Positions 15,995-24,045 of a stretch of 64,000 bases of DNA are shown piece by piece. The position numbers and the translations under genes are program-made. The stretch is from the NCBI RefSeq assembly GCF_009742705.1, contig NZ_WPCU01000010.1:739531-803530 (forward strand), given 5' to 3'. The stretch comes from Auraticoccus cholistanensis. Its GTDB lineage: Bacteria; Actinomycetota; Actinomycetes; Propionibacteriales; Propionibacteriaceae. Under the pieces are notes generated by a model. The model was not told the origin of the DNA, ran no database searches, and worked only from the letters and a program-made list of their open reading frames with translations. How positions within the stretch are numbered: position 1 is the first letter of the stretch; the number at the start of each line of letters is the position of its first letter.

Positions 15995-17220
15995 CCGACC
16001 AGACCGCCCGCGTCGCACCGCCCTCCGGCGCGCCCGCCCCCGACGTCCCCGCCCCCGACGTCCCCGCCCCCGACGTCCCCGCCCTCGACGTGGTCGCGCT
16101 CACCCGCGCGCTGGTCGCGGTGGACAGCACCAACCCCGGCGGCGACGAGCCCGCCGCCCTCGCCGTGCTCGCCGACCTCTTCAGCAGCCGCGGGCTGTCG
16201 CCGGAGGTCGACCGCTACCGCGACGGCCATGCCAACCTCGTGGTCCGGGTCCCCTTCGGCCCCGGGCCCACGCTGATGCTCAACTCCCACATCGACGTGG
16301 TCCCGGCCGGCGGCGGCTGGGCCCACGACCCCTTCACCCCAGTGGTGGCGGACGGGCGCCTGTACGGCCGGGGCAGCGCCGACGCCAAGGGCAGCCTGGC
16401 GGCGATGGCCGTCGCGCTGCTGGAGCTGGTCGACTCAGGCGCCGCGCTGTCCGGCACCGTGGTCTTCACCGCCGTCGGCGACGAGGAGGGCGGCAGCACC
16501 GGCGCCCGCCACCTCATCACCTCGCTGCGCCCCGACGCCTGCGTGGTGGGCGAGCCCACCGGTCTGCAGCTGCTGTCGGCGCACAAGGGGTCGGTGCGTC
16601 CGGTGATCGAGGTCCGGGGTGTCCCGGCGCACGCCGCCACCCCGCACCTGGGCGCGAACGCGGTCGAGGGCGCGGCCGAGCTGGTGCTGGAGCTCCGCCG
16701 GCTCGCCGTCGAGCTCCTCGACCGCGACCACGAGCTGACCGGCGGGCCCACCATGACCACCGTCTTCGTCAGCGGCGGCGAGGCGCCGAACGCCGTGCCG
16801 GAGCGCTGCCGGATCACCCTCGACCGCCGGCTGGTGCCCGGCGAGGACGACGCCGGCGCGCTCGCCGAGGTGCAGGCCGTGCTCGACCGGTTCAACGCCG
16901 GCCACCCCCGGCTGAGCGCCGCCGTCGTCGAGTGCGCACCCAGCACGGGCGGCCCCTCGGAGACCCCGCGCGACCACCCCTTCGTGGCCGCCGCGGTGGC
17001 CGGCATGGCGGCCGCCGGCGAGCGCACCGACCTGGGCGGCCTGGTCGTCAACTGCGACATGACGACCTTCCGCGCCGCGGGGGTGCCGACGGTGATCGTC
17101 GGCCCGGGCACCCTGGAGGTGATGCACGCCATCGACGAGCACGTGCCCGTCGAGCAGCTGCACCGGGCGGTGGCCGTGCACCGGGCCATCGTCGAGAGCT
17201 ACCTGGCCGGTGCCCGGTGA
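15991..17220 (+). CDS. M20-family metallopeptidase/deacylase
   Basis: A 409-aa M20 (ArgE/DapE/CPG2-type) zinc hydrolase. Ligands and catalytic residues are in NSHIDVVP, GRGSADAKGS, DEEGG, GEPTG and MHAIDEH, with a dimerisation domain between. The family removes acyl groups from N-acylated amino acids or splits dipeptides. The N terminus has a low-complexity APDVP repeat encoded by 15-bp tandem repeats. The ATG overlaps the previous stop codon (ATGA). Confidence 0.9.
   Translation: MTDQTARVAPPSGAPAPDVPAPDVPAPDVPALDVVALTRALVAVDSTNPGGDEPAALAVLADLFSSRGLSPEVDRYRDGHANLVVRVPFGPGPTLMLNSHIDVVPAGGGWAHDPFTPVVADGRLYGRGSADAKGSLAAMAVALLELVDSGAALSGTVVFTAVGDEEGGSTGARHLITSLRPDACVVGEPTGLQLLSAHKGSVRPVIEVRGVPAHAATPHLGANAVEGAAELVLELRRLAVELLDRDHELTGGPTMTTVFVSGGEAPNAVPERCRITLDRRLVPGEDDAGALAEVQAVLDRFNAGHPRLSAAVVECAPSTGGPSETPRDHPFVAAAVAGMAAAGERTDLGGLVVNCDMTTFRAAGVPTVIVGPGTLEVMHAIDEHVPVEQLHRAVAVHRAIVESYLAGAR
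16036..16090. repeat. 15-bp tandem repeat inside the M20 gene
   Basis: About 3.7 copies of GCCCCCGACGTCCCC, the last with one substitution. They encode APDVP repeats before the folded domain and probably arose by slippage; copy number may vary between strains. Confidence 0.9.
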
Positions 17221-18032
17221 GGCTCGCCCTGGCCCAGTGCGGGCCCGCTCCCGACGCCGACCCCGTCGCCGGCTCCGTCGCGGCCGTGGCCGCCGCGGTG
17301 ACCCGTGCCGGCGAGCAGGGCGCGGAGCTGGTCGCCACCAGCGAGCTGGTGGTGGGCGGCTACCGCACCGACCTGATCCGGCAGGGCGACCTGCCGACGG
17401 TGCTGGCGGGGCCCGGCGACCCCCGGCTGGACCCGCTGCGGGAGGCGACCCGCCGCTCGGCCACCACCGCCCTGGTCGGGGCGGCGGTCGCCGGCCCCGC
17501 GGGCGCGCTCAACGCCCTGCTCCGCATCGCCCCGGACGGCGAGGTCGACGTCGTCTACGCCAAGGTCCACCTCTGGGAGGAGGAGCGGCGGGTGTTCGTG
17601 CCCGGGTGGGGGCCGGTCCTGCTGGAGCACGCCGGGGTCCGGATCGGGCTGGGCATCTGCTACGACGCCGCCTTCCCCGAGTACTGCCGGGCGCTGGCCC
17701 GCAGCGCCGACCTGCTGCTGTTCTCCTCCGCCTTCGCCGCCGGCGAGGAGGAGCGCCGCTACGACATCTACCACCCGTCCCGGGCGCTGGAGTCGGGCGT
17801 GCACGTCGCCGTGGTCAACGCCGTCGGCGAGCAGGGCGGTGCCACCTTCTTCGGCCGCAGCCAGCTCCTCGACCCCTGGGGGCGGCGCACCGCCGTGGCC
17901 GGGGACGCGCCCGAGGTCGTCGTGGTCGACGTCGACCCGGCGGCGTGCCGCACCGCCCGCCAGCAGCTGCCCTACCTCCAGGACCTCCAGACCCACTACG
18001 CCGTCACCACCGCCGGAAGGAACCCGTCATGA
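17217..18032 (+). CDS. Nitrilase-superfamily carbon-nitrogen hydrolase
   Basis: A 271-aa amidase of the nitrilase fold. The catalytic triad is visible as Glu in TSELVVGGY, Lys in YAKVHLW and Cys in GLGICYDAAFPEY. The short length and GICYD context fit the omega-amidase/aliphatic amidase branch rather than true nitrilases. It releases ammonia, or a carbamoyl group, from an amide intermediate. The GTG overlaps the M20 stop codon (GTGA). Confidence 0.9.
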   Translation: MRLALAQCGPAPDADPVAGSVAAVAAAVTRAGEQGAELVATSELVVGGYRTDLIRQGDLPTVLAGPGDPRLDPLREATRRSATTALVGAAVAGPAGALNALLRIAPDGEVDVVYAKVHLWEEERRVFVPGWGPVLLEHAGVRIGLGICYDAAFPEYCRALARSADLLLFSSAFAAGEEERRYDIYHPSRALESGVHVAVVNAVGEQGGATFFGRSQLLDPWGRRTAVAGDAPEVVVVDVDPAACRTARQQLPYLQDLQTHYAVTTAGRNPS

Positions 18033-19177
18033 CCCCCGTCTTCAGCCGCGAGGAGCAGAGCTCGCGCCTCCACCGCTTCCAGCGCCAGCTGCAGCAGCAG
18101 TCCCTGGACGTCGCCGTGGTGAACACCCCCGAGAACATCTGCTGGCTGACCGGCCACGAGACCTCCGGCTACTACACGTACCAGTGCCTGGTGGTGCCCG
18201 CCGAGGGCGAGCCGACGCTGCTGCTGCGCGAGACCGAGGTGGTCAACGGCGAGGCCACGACGTACCTGGACGACATCCGCGGCTTCGCCGACACCGAGGA
18301 CCCGCTGCAACGCACGGCCGACCTGGTCCGCTCCCACGGCAGCTTCTCGCGGGTGGGCCTGGAGTCGCGCTCGTGGTTCTTCGTGCCGGAGAACCACTCC
18401 CGCCTGGTGGCTCTCCTGGGCGCGACGGAGGTGGTCGGCGTCGACCAGCTCGTCGCGCAGCTGCGGCTGGTCAAGTCGCCGGCCGAGATCGAGCGGCTGC
18501 GGGCCGCCGCGGCCATCACCGACGCCGGGGTCCGGGCGGCGGCGCTGGCGGCCGTCCCGGGCGCCCGCGAGCGGGACGTCGCGGCGGTGGCCTTCGCCAC
18601 CATGATCCAGCAGGGGTCGGAGTACGTCGGCATGGAGCCGTTCGTGGCGTCGGGGCCGCGTGCCGGCAACATCCACGCGTCCTGGTCCGACCGGGTCATC
18701 CAGCCGGGCGAGGGCGTGCTGCTGGAGATGGCCGCGTCCAGCGGGCGCTACCACGCGCCCCTGATGCACACCGTCTGGACGGGTGAGCTGGACCCGGTGG
18801 CCGCCGCGATGGCCGAGGCCTGCCGGGCGGCCCGCGACGCCACCGTCGCCCTCGTGCGTCCCGGTCGCACGCCGGCCGAGGCGCACGCCCGCTGCCGCGC
18901 CACGGTGGACTCCTTCGGGCTGCTGGACACCTACCGCAAGCGCAGCGGCTACTCCGTCGGCATCGCCTTCGCCCCCGACTGGGGCGAGGGGCACATCCTG
19001 TCGCTGCAGGAGACCGAGCACCGCGAGTTCCAGCCGGGCATGGTGGTGCACGTGGTGCCCACGCTGCGCCGGGCCGGCGTGGGCGGCCAGGGCTTCTCGG
19101 CCACGGTGCTGGTCACCGAGGACGAGCCCGAGGTGCTGACCAGCTGCGACGTCACCGAGCCCGGGAGCCGACCGTGA
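18029..19177 (+). CDS. M24-fold hydrolase lacking metal ligands (creatinase/ectoine-hydrolase-like)
   Basis: A 382-aa protein with the two-domain pita-bread fold of Xaa-Pro peptidases: an N-terminal creatinase-type domain (NICWLTGHETSGYYTYQCLVV) and a C-terminal M24 domain. The first metal Asp is Glu in VLLEMAAS, the second is replaced in YHAPLMHT, and the position of the penultimate Glu reads MVVHVVP. It should therefore be metal-independent, like creatinase and ectoine hydrolase DoeA/EutD. The YHAPL-x-x-T stretch recalls DoeA. A C-N bond of a cyclic or amidine-like substrate is a plausible target. The ATG overlaps the nitrilase stop codon. Confidence 0.82.
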   Translation: MTPVFSREEQSSRLHRFQRQLQQQSLDVAVVNTPENICWLTGHETSGYYTYQCLVVPAEGEPTLLLRETEVVNGEATTYLDDIRGFADTEDPLQRTADLVRSHGSFSRVGLESRSWFFVPENHSRLVALLGATEVVGVDQLVAQLRLVKSPAEIERLRAAAAITDAGVRAAALAAVPGARERDVAAVAFATMIQQGSEYVGMEPFVASGPRAGNIHASWSDRVIQPGEGVLLEMAASSGRYHAPLMHTVWTGELDPVAAAMAEACRAARDATVALVRPGRTPAEAHARCRATVDSFGLLDTYRKRSGYSVGIAFAPDWGEGHILSLQETEHREFQPGMVVHVVPTLRRAGVGGQGFSATVLVTEDEPEVLTSCDVTEPGSRP

Positions 19178-19602
19178 CCGCGGCGCCGCGGCCGGCCGGT
19201 GCGTACCGGGTGGCGCTGCGGCACGGCGACCAGGTGTTCGTGGCGGGGATGACCCCGCGCGAGGGCGACACCCTGCTGGTCACCGGCCAGGTGGGCAGCA
19301 CCGTCGGCCTGGACGAGGGCGCCCGGCTGGCCGGGGTCGCCGCCCGGCGGGCCCTGGACGCGGCCACCACCTGCCTGACCGGGTCCGAGCGGCTGCTGCC
19401 GCTGTCGATGACGGTCTACGTCAGCACCCGCGAGGCCGACCTGCCGCTGTCCGCCGTCGCCGACGGGGCGTCGGAGGTGGTGGCGGAGGCGACCGGCTCG
19501 CTGCCGGTGCGGGCGGCCGTCGGCGTGTCCGGTCTCCCCGGCGGGGCCCCGGTCGAGGTGTCGCTGGTGCTGACCGCGGTGGGCGGGGGTGACGGTGGCT
19601 AG
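19174..19602 (+). CDS. RidA/YjgF-family imine deaminase
   Basis: A 142-aa RidA-like protein. It has the strand pattern of the family (GDQVFVAGMT, VTGQVGS, SMTVYVST) and a late VRAAVGVSGLPGGAPVEVSLVL in the place of the usual RxxxxVxxLPxxxxVEI motif, including the Arg that binds the imine carboxylate. RidA proteins hydrolyse enamine/imine intermediates released by PLP enzymes, which fits the aminotransferase in the same operon. The GTG start overlaps the M24 stop codon. Confidence 0.85.
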   Translation: MTAAPRPAGAYRVALRHGDQVFVAGMTPREGDTLLVTGQVGSTVGLDEGARLAGVAARRALDAATTCLTGSERLLPLSMTVYVSTREADLPLSAVADGASEVVAEATGSLPVRAAVGVSGLPGGAPVEVSLVLTAVGGGDGG

Positions 19603-20578
19603 ACCGCGGGTGACCGTGCTGGAGGGTGACGTGCCGGTGCAGGGGCTGGAGCCGCTGCAGGACCTCGTCGACCTCGTGGTGGTGGACGCGGCCGGTTTGC
19701 CGGCGGTGCTGCCGAGCACCGAGGCGCTGTTCCTGTGGGACTTCTTCTCCGACGCCGCGCCCGACCTGGTGGCCCGTGCTCCCCGGCTGCGCTGGGTGCA
19801 CGTGGCCGCGGCCGGGGTGGACCACCTGGTCACCCCCGAGCTGGCCGCCTCCGAGGTGGTGGTCACCAACGCCCACGGCGTCTTCGACCGTCGCATCGCC
19901 GAGTACGTGCTGGCCTGCGTCAGCGCCCACCTCAAGGACCTGCCCGCCACCTGGGCCGACCAGCCGGCACGACGCTGGCGCACCCGGGAGACCACCGACC
20001 TGGCCGACCGGTCGGTGCTCGTGGTCGGCGCCGGGGGCGTCGGCCGGGCCTGCGCCCGCCTGCTGGGCGCGGTCGGGATGCGGTGCCGGCTGCTGGGCCG
20101 CACCGCGCGCACCGACCCGGAGCACGGTCAGGTCCTCGGGGCCGACGACCTCGCCGACGCGGTGGCCGAGGCGGACGTGGTGGTGATGGCGGCGCCGCTG
20201 ACGGAGCAGACCGAGGGGCTGCTGTCGCGGCAGGTGATCGCCCGGATGCGGCCGGGGTCCTTCCTGGTCAACGTGGGCCGGGGGCGCACGGTGGACCAGG
20301 CCGCGCTGACCGAGGCGCTGCTGTCCGGGCACCTGGCGGGGGCCGCGCTGGACACCTTCGTGGTCGAACCGCTGCCGGCCGACGACCCGCTGTGGGACCT
20401 GCCGCAGGTGCTGGTGTCCCCGCACACGTCGTCGCGGACGGGGAGCTGGCGGGCCGAGCTCGCCGCGCAGTTCTGCCGGCTGTGCCGGCGCTGGGTGGAC
20501 GGGCAGCCGCTGTCCCCCGTCGTCGACACCGGCCTCGGCTTCGTCCCCGCGGCGCCGGCGCCCCCGCCGGGGAGCTGA
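19589..20578 (+). CDS. D-isomer-specific 2-hydroxyacid dehydrogenase
   Basis: A 329-aa NAD(P)-dependent enzyme. The dinucleotide fold is VLVVGAGGVGRACARLLGAVG. The catalytic Arg is in VNVGRGRTVD, the Glu in TFVVEPLP and the His in SPHTSSRTG. It reduces a 2-oxo acid to the D-hydroxy acid or the reverse. It ends the operon and overlaps ridA by 14 bp, or 8 bp if GTG 19595 is used. Probably it handles the oxo acid made by the operon's aminotransferase. Confidence 0.9.
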   Translation: MTVARPRVTVLEGDVPVQGLEPLQDLVDLVVVDAAGLPAVLPSTEALFLWDFFSDAAPDLVARAPRLRWVHVAAAGVDHLVTPELAASEVVVTNAHGVFDRRIAEYVLACVSAHLKDLPATWADQPARRWRTRETTDLADRSVLVVGAGGVGRACARLLGAVGMRCRLLGRTARTDPEHGQVLGADDLADAVAEADVVVMAAPLTEQTEGLLSRQVIARMRPGSFLVNVGRGRTVDQAALTEALLSGHLAGAALDTFVVEPLPADDPLWDLPQVLVSPHTSSRTGSWRAELAAQFCRLCRRWVDGQPLSPVVDTGLGFVPAAPAPPPGS

Positions 20579-20620
20579 GGTCCGGGGTGTCGGGCGCGGG
20601 GGCAGGTCGCCGGCGGCGGG

Positions 20621-20626
20621 CACAAT
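20621..20626 (+). promoter_or_regulatory. -10-like hexamer of murT
   Basis: CACAAT with a 7-nt gap to ATG 20634. The first base departs from TANNNT, so this is weaker than the other leaderless sites. Confidence 0.35.
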
Positions 20627-20633
20627 GGCCCCC

Positions 20634-21947
20634 ATGACGACGCAGACCCTGCAGCGCCCGGCCGCCCCCGCGGCCCCCCGGAGCCCGGTCCGCCGGCTGC
20701 GCTCCCGGCTGGCCCGGCTGGCCGGAGGGGCGGCGGCCGCCGCGTCCCGGTTGAGCGGGCGGGGCAGCGGTGCGTCGATCCGCGGCCAGGTCATGCTGCG
20801 TCTCGACCCCGACGCCCTGGCCACGCTGCTGCAGGGACGCCGGATCGTCGCGGTCTCCGGCACCAACGGCAAGACCACCACCACCCACCTGCTCGCGGCG
20901 GCGGTCCGCCAGGGTCTGGGCGACCAGGCGCACCGGCTGGTCACCAACGCCGACGGCGCGAACCTGCACCACGGCATCGCCTCGGCCCTCAGCCGGTCCC
21001 CCCGCGCCGACGTGGCCGTGCTCGAGACCGACGAGCGGGTGGTGGCCGACGTCGTCCGGCTCGGCCGGCCCGAGGTGCTGGTGCTGCTCAACTTCAGCCG
21101 CGACCAGCTCGACCGCCACCACGAGATCAAGGCGCTGGGCCGCTCCTGGCGCAACGCCCTGGAGGCCGCCGGCGAGGACGGCCCGGTGGTGGTGGCCAAC
21201 GCCGAGGAGCCGCTGATCGTCTGGGCGGCGCAGACCGCCCGCCGGGTGGTGTGGGTCGACACCGCCAGCACCTGGCAGCAGGACGCCTCGCTGTGCCCCC
21301 AGTGCGGTGCCGGGCTGGCCCGCACCCAGCCGGACCCGGAGACGGGCGAGGGCGGGGACTGGAGCTGCACCGGCTGCGAGCTGGCGGAACCGCGGGCCGA
21401 CCTGCGGGTCCGCGACGGCGAGATCGTCGACGCCGACGGCCGCCGCTGGCGCCCCGACCTGCAGGTGCCGGGCGCCTTCAACGTCGGCAACGCCGCCCAC
21501 GCGCTGGCGGCCGCCCGGCTGCTCGGGGTGGGCACCGAGGACGCACTGGCCGGGATGCACACCGTCACCGCCCCGGCGGGACGCTTCGCCACCGCCCGGT
21601 TCGGGGACACCACCGCCCGGCTGCTGCTGGCCAAGAACCCGGCCGGGTGGGCCGAGGCGCTGCCGCTGGCCACCACCTCCACGGTCGTGCTGGCCATCGA
21701 CTCCGCCGCCGCCGACGGCCGCGACGTCTCCTGGCTGTGGGACGTGGAGTACGAGCAGCTGGCCGGCCGGAACGTGGTCTGCACCGGGCCGCGGGCGGTC
21801 GACCTGGCGGTGAGGCTGCGCTACGCCGAGGTCGAGCACCAGGTCGAGCCCGACCTGGCCCGCGCCCTGGCCGGGCACCCCGAGCCGGTGGACGTCATCG
21901 CCACCTACACCCCGTTCCAACGACTCCGCCGGATGGGAGGCGTCTGA
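20634..21947 (+). CDS. murT: Lipid II isoglutaminyl synthase, MurT subunit
   Basis: A 437-aa Mur-ligase-like protein. The ATP loop is SGTNGKTTTTHLL. The central domain carries the Cys4 zinc ribbon specific to MurT (CPQC and CTGC about 25 residues apart), and a C-terminal DUF1727 domain follows. With GatD it amidates the alpha-carboxyl of D-Glu at position 2 of the lipid II stem peptide. I chose ATG 20634 over 20625 because a -10-like hexamer stands 7 nt ahead of it. The stop shares one base with the gatD ATG. Confidence 0.93.
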   Translation: MTTQTLQRPAAPAAPRSPVRRLRSRLARLAGGAAAAASRLSGRGSGASIRGQVMLRLDPDALATLLQGRRIVAVSGTNGKTTTTHLLAAAVRQGLGDQAHRLVTNADGANLHHGIASALSRSPRADVAVLETDERVVADVVRLGRPEVLVLLNFSRDQLDRHHEIKALGRSWRNALEAAGEDGPVVVANAEEPLIVWAAQTARRVVWVDTASTWQQDASLCPQCGAGLARTQPDPETGEGGDWSCTGCELAEPRADLRVRDGEIVDADGRRWRPDLQVPGAFNVGNAAHALAAARLLGVGTEDALAGMHTVTAPAGRFATARFGDTTARLLLAKNPAGWAEALPLATTSTVVLAIDSAAADGRDVSWLWDVEYEQLAGRNVVCTGPRAVDLAVRLRYAEVEHQVEPDLARALAGHPEPVDVIATYTPFQRLRRMGGV

Positions 21948-22678
21948 TGCCCAGCACGCCCGAGAAGGTCCACGTCGCCCTCGTCTACCAGTCGCTGCTG
22001 GGGATCTACGGCGACCGCGGCAACGCCACCGTGGTGACCAAGCGGCTGCAGTGGCGCGGCTTCGAGCCGGTGCTGACCGTCGTCGAGCCCGGCGACCCGC
22101 TCCCCCAGGACGCCCACATCTACCTGATCGGCGGCGGTGAGGACGCCGCGCAGATCTCCGCGGCCCGGCTGCTGCGGGCCGACGGCGCCCTGCAACGGGC
22201 GGCCGAGCGCGGGGCGGCCGTCTTCGGCGTCTGCGCCGGCTACCAGATCCTGGGCCGCTCCTTCACCGTGGGCGAGCACGACCAGGTCACCGAGGGTCTG
22301 GGGCTGCTCGACGTCACCACCACCCGCGGCCCGCAGCGCGCGGTCGGTGAGCTGCTGGGCACCTGGTCCGGCGCCGACGGCGAGGCCCGCCACATCACCG
22401 GCTTCGAGAACCACGGCGGCTGGACGACCCGCGGCCCCGACGCGGAGCCCTTCTGCACCGTCGAGGTCGGCATCGGCAACGGCGACGGCACCGACGGCGC
22501 GGTCAACGGCACGGTCATCGGGCTCTACCCCCACGGTCCGCTGCTGGCCCGCAACCCGGCGCTGGCCGACCACGTGATCTCCCTCGGCCTAGGCGGGCGC
22601 GAGCTGCCCCCGCTGGACCACCCCGAGATCGCCGAGCTCCGGCGCCAGCGGCTGGCCGCCGTCCGCCCCGGCCGCTGA
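21947..22678 (+). CDS. gatD: Lipid II isoglutaminyl synthase, GatD glutaminase subunit
   Basis: A 243-aa class I glutamine amidotransferase of the CobB/CobQ-like kind. It has the nucleophile Cys in FGVCAGYQILG and the catalytic His in GLYPHGPLL. It feeds ammonia to MurT. The TGATG overlap with murT gives tight coupling. An unusual array of TCACAGCC boxes begins 27 bp after its stop codon. Confidence 0.93.
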   Translation: MPSTPEKVHVALVYQSLLGIYGDRGNATVVTKRLQWRGFEPVLTVVEPGDPLPQDAHIYLIGGGEDAAQISAARLLRADGALQRAAERGAAVFGVCAGYQILGRSFTVGEHDQVTEGLGLLDVTTTRGPQRAVGELLGTWSGADGEARHITGFENHGGWTTRGPDAEPFCTVEVGIGNGDGTDGAVNGTVIGLYPHGPLLARNPALADHVISLGLGGRELPPLDHPEIAELRRQRLAAVRPGR

Positions 22679-22705
22679 CCCCGCCGCCCCGGGACACCCC
22701 CGGCC

Positions 22706-22829
22706 TCACAGCCGTCCCGCACCCTCACAGCCGTCCCGCACCCTCACAGCCGTCCCGTGGCAGGCTCACAGCCGCTCCGTCGCCTTCACAGCCGCTGCAA
22801 CGGCTGTGAAGGCGCCCGAAGGGCTGTGA
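22706..22829. repeat. Array of TCACAGCC boxes, five direct and two inverted
   Basis: TCACAGCC starts at 22706, 22725, 22744, 22766 and 22786 (spacings 19, 19, 22, 20). The first two full units are identical over 19 bp, and the third matches over its first 14 bp. The complement GGCTGTGA follows at 22802 and 22822. The fifth and sixth boxes form a perfect 13-bp hairpin (GCCTTCACAGCCG / CGGCTGTGAAGGC, 6-nt loop). It fills the murT-gatD / aldo-keto reductase gap. It may be a REP-like element, a terminator cluster or a multi-site operator. Confidence 0.85.
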
Positions 22830-22922
22830 AGCTCGACCGGTCCGGGACGCACGGGCGCGAGCACGAGCCGGGGTGGGGCCGGGGACGCCCCGGGTCGACG
22901 AGGGGTCGCCGACGCCCGCCGC

Positions 22923-22928
22923 TACGGT
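22923..22928 (+). promoter_or_regulatory. -10 hexamer, leaderless promoter of the aldo/keto reductase
   Basis: TACGGT with a 7-nt gap to ATG 22936. Confidence 0.55.
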
Positions 22929-22935
22929 GAGCAGC

Positions 22936-23799
22936 ATGCAGACCCGCACCCTCGGACCCTTCACCGTCTCCGCGATCGGCCTCGGCGCCATGCAGCTCTC
23001 GATGAGCAGCAAGCCGCTGCCCGACGAGGCCCAGGCCACCCGCACCATCCACGCCGCCCTGGACGCCGGCATCAACTTCATCGACACCGCCGACATCTAC
23101 GCCCCCTCCTGGGACGCCATGGGCCACAACGAGCTGGTGGTGGCCCGCGCGCTGAAGAGCTGGGGCGGTGACCGGGACTCCGTCGTGGTCGGCACCAAGG
23201 CGGGCATCACCCGCGGCGAGGGCGAGACCTGGGGCCGCGACGGCTCCGCGGAGTACCTGAGGGCCGCGGTCGAGAAGGCGCTGACCCGGCTCGAGGTCGA
23301 CGTCATCGACCTGTTCCAGTGGCACCGCCCCGACCGCTGGAAGGTCTACGGCGAGGTCGTCCAGGTCTTCGCCGACCTCAAGGCGGAGGGCAAGATCAAG
23401 GCCGTCGGGATTTCCAACGCCAACGTCGAGGAGATCGAGGTGGCGCTCGAGGTGCTGGGCGAGGGTGGGCTGGCCAGCGTCCAGAACGAGTTCTCCCCCC
23501 GCTTCCGCAGCTCGGCCGACGAGCTGCGGCTGTGCGGCGAGCACGGGGTCGCCTTCCTGCCCTGGAGCCCGCTGGGCGGCGCGTCCGAGGCCGCCGAGCC
23601 GGGCGGGCGCCACACCGCCTTCGCCGAGATCGCCGCCGAGCGGGGGGTCAGCCCGCAGCAGGTGGTGCTGGCCTGGGAGCTGGCGCAGGGCGAGCACGTC
23701 ATCCCCATCCCCGGCGCCAGCCGTCCGGAGTCGATCGTCGACAGCGCCCGCGCCGCCGACCTGCAGCTGACCGAGGAGGAGTTGGCCCGTCTCGACTGA
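22936..23799 (+). CDS. Aldo/keto reductase
   Basis: A 287-aa NADPH-dependent oxidoreductase of the (beta/alpha)8 AKR family. Tetrad residues are Asp and Tyr in FIDTADIY, Lys in VVGTKAGI and His in LFQWHRPD. The C-terminal cofactor motif is IPIPGASRPESI. It reduces carbonyls of unknown identity. It follows the TCACAGCC array, and tRNA-Lys lies downstream. Confidence 0.9.
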   Translation: MQTRTLGPFTVSAIGLGAMQLSMSSKPLPDEAQATRTIHAALDAGINFIDTADIYAPSWDAMGHNELVVARALKSWGGDRDSVVVGTKAGITRGEGETWGRDGSAEYLRAAVEKALTRLEVDVIDLFQWHRPDRWKVYGEVVQVFADLKAEGKIKAVGISNANVEEIEVALEVLGEGGLASVQNEFSPRFRSSADELRLCGEHGVAFLPWSPLGGASEAAEPGGRHTAFAEIAAERGVSPQQVVLAWELAQGEHVIPIPGASRPESIVDSARAADLQLTEEELARLD

Positions 23800-23825
23800 G
23801 CAGCCCCTCCCCGCTCTGCCCGGTT

Positions 23826-23859
23826 CTGATTTCGTCCGCGAGGACTTCTGCGGTAACGT
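23826..23859 (+). promoter_or_regulatory. tRNA-Lys promoter
   Basis: CTGATTTCGTCC (23826-23837) is identical to the segment before tRNA-His, and TAACGT (23854-23859) follows after 16 nt. The tRNA starts 13 nt after the hexamer. Confidence 0.5.
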
Positions 23860-23871
23860 GTGCTTCCGCGC

Positions 23872-23944
<73 letters not shown>

Positions 23945-23950
23945 CAGCTG

Positions 23951-23985
23951 GAGCCCCTGGTCCGAGCCTCTCGGACCAGGGGCTC
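23951..23985 (+). terminator. Terminator of tRNA-Lys
   Basis: A perfect 16-bp stem (GAGCCCCTGGTCCGAG and its complement) with a 3-nt loop, followed by TCCCTTT, begins 7 nt after the tRNA. This is the clearest intrinsic terminator in the window. Confidence 0.88.
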
Positions 23986-24033
23986 TCCCTTTCCCCGGCC
24001 CGACCCACCGGCGGCCCTCCCGCGGCCCAGACG

Positions 24034-24039
24034 TAGGCT
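24034..24039 (+). promoter_or_regulatory. -10 hexamer, leaderless promoter of the SQR-like gene
   Basis: TAGGCT with a 6-nt gap to ATG 24046. Confidence 0.5.
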
Positions 24040-24045
24040 CGGGGG

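Noticed and set aside
16036..16090. Separate repeat element or regulatory array
   Set aside because: It is an in-frame 15-bp microsatellite inside the M20 gene that encodes APDVP repeats.
10612..20578. Ectoine or hydroxyectoine degradation operon
   Set aside because: Only the M24 enzyme is DoeA-like. There is no DoeB-type deacetylase, DoeC dehydrogenase, EutB/EutC or EnuR-type regulator, so I did not assign the pathway.
22706..22829. CRISPR array
   Set aside because: The repeat unit is 8-19 bp with no spacers of constant length, some boxes are inverted, and no cas genes are nearby.
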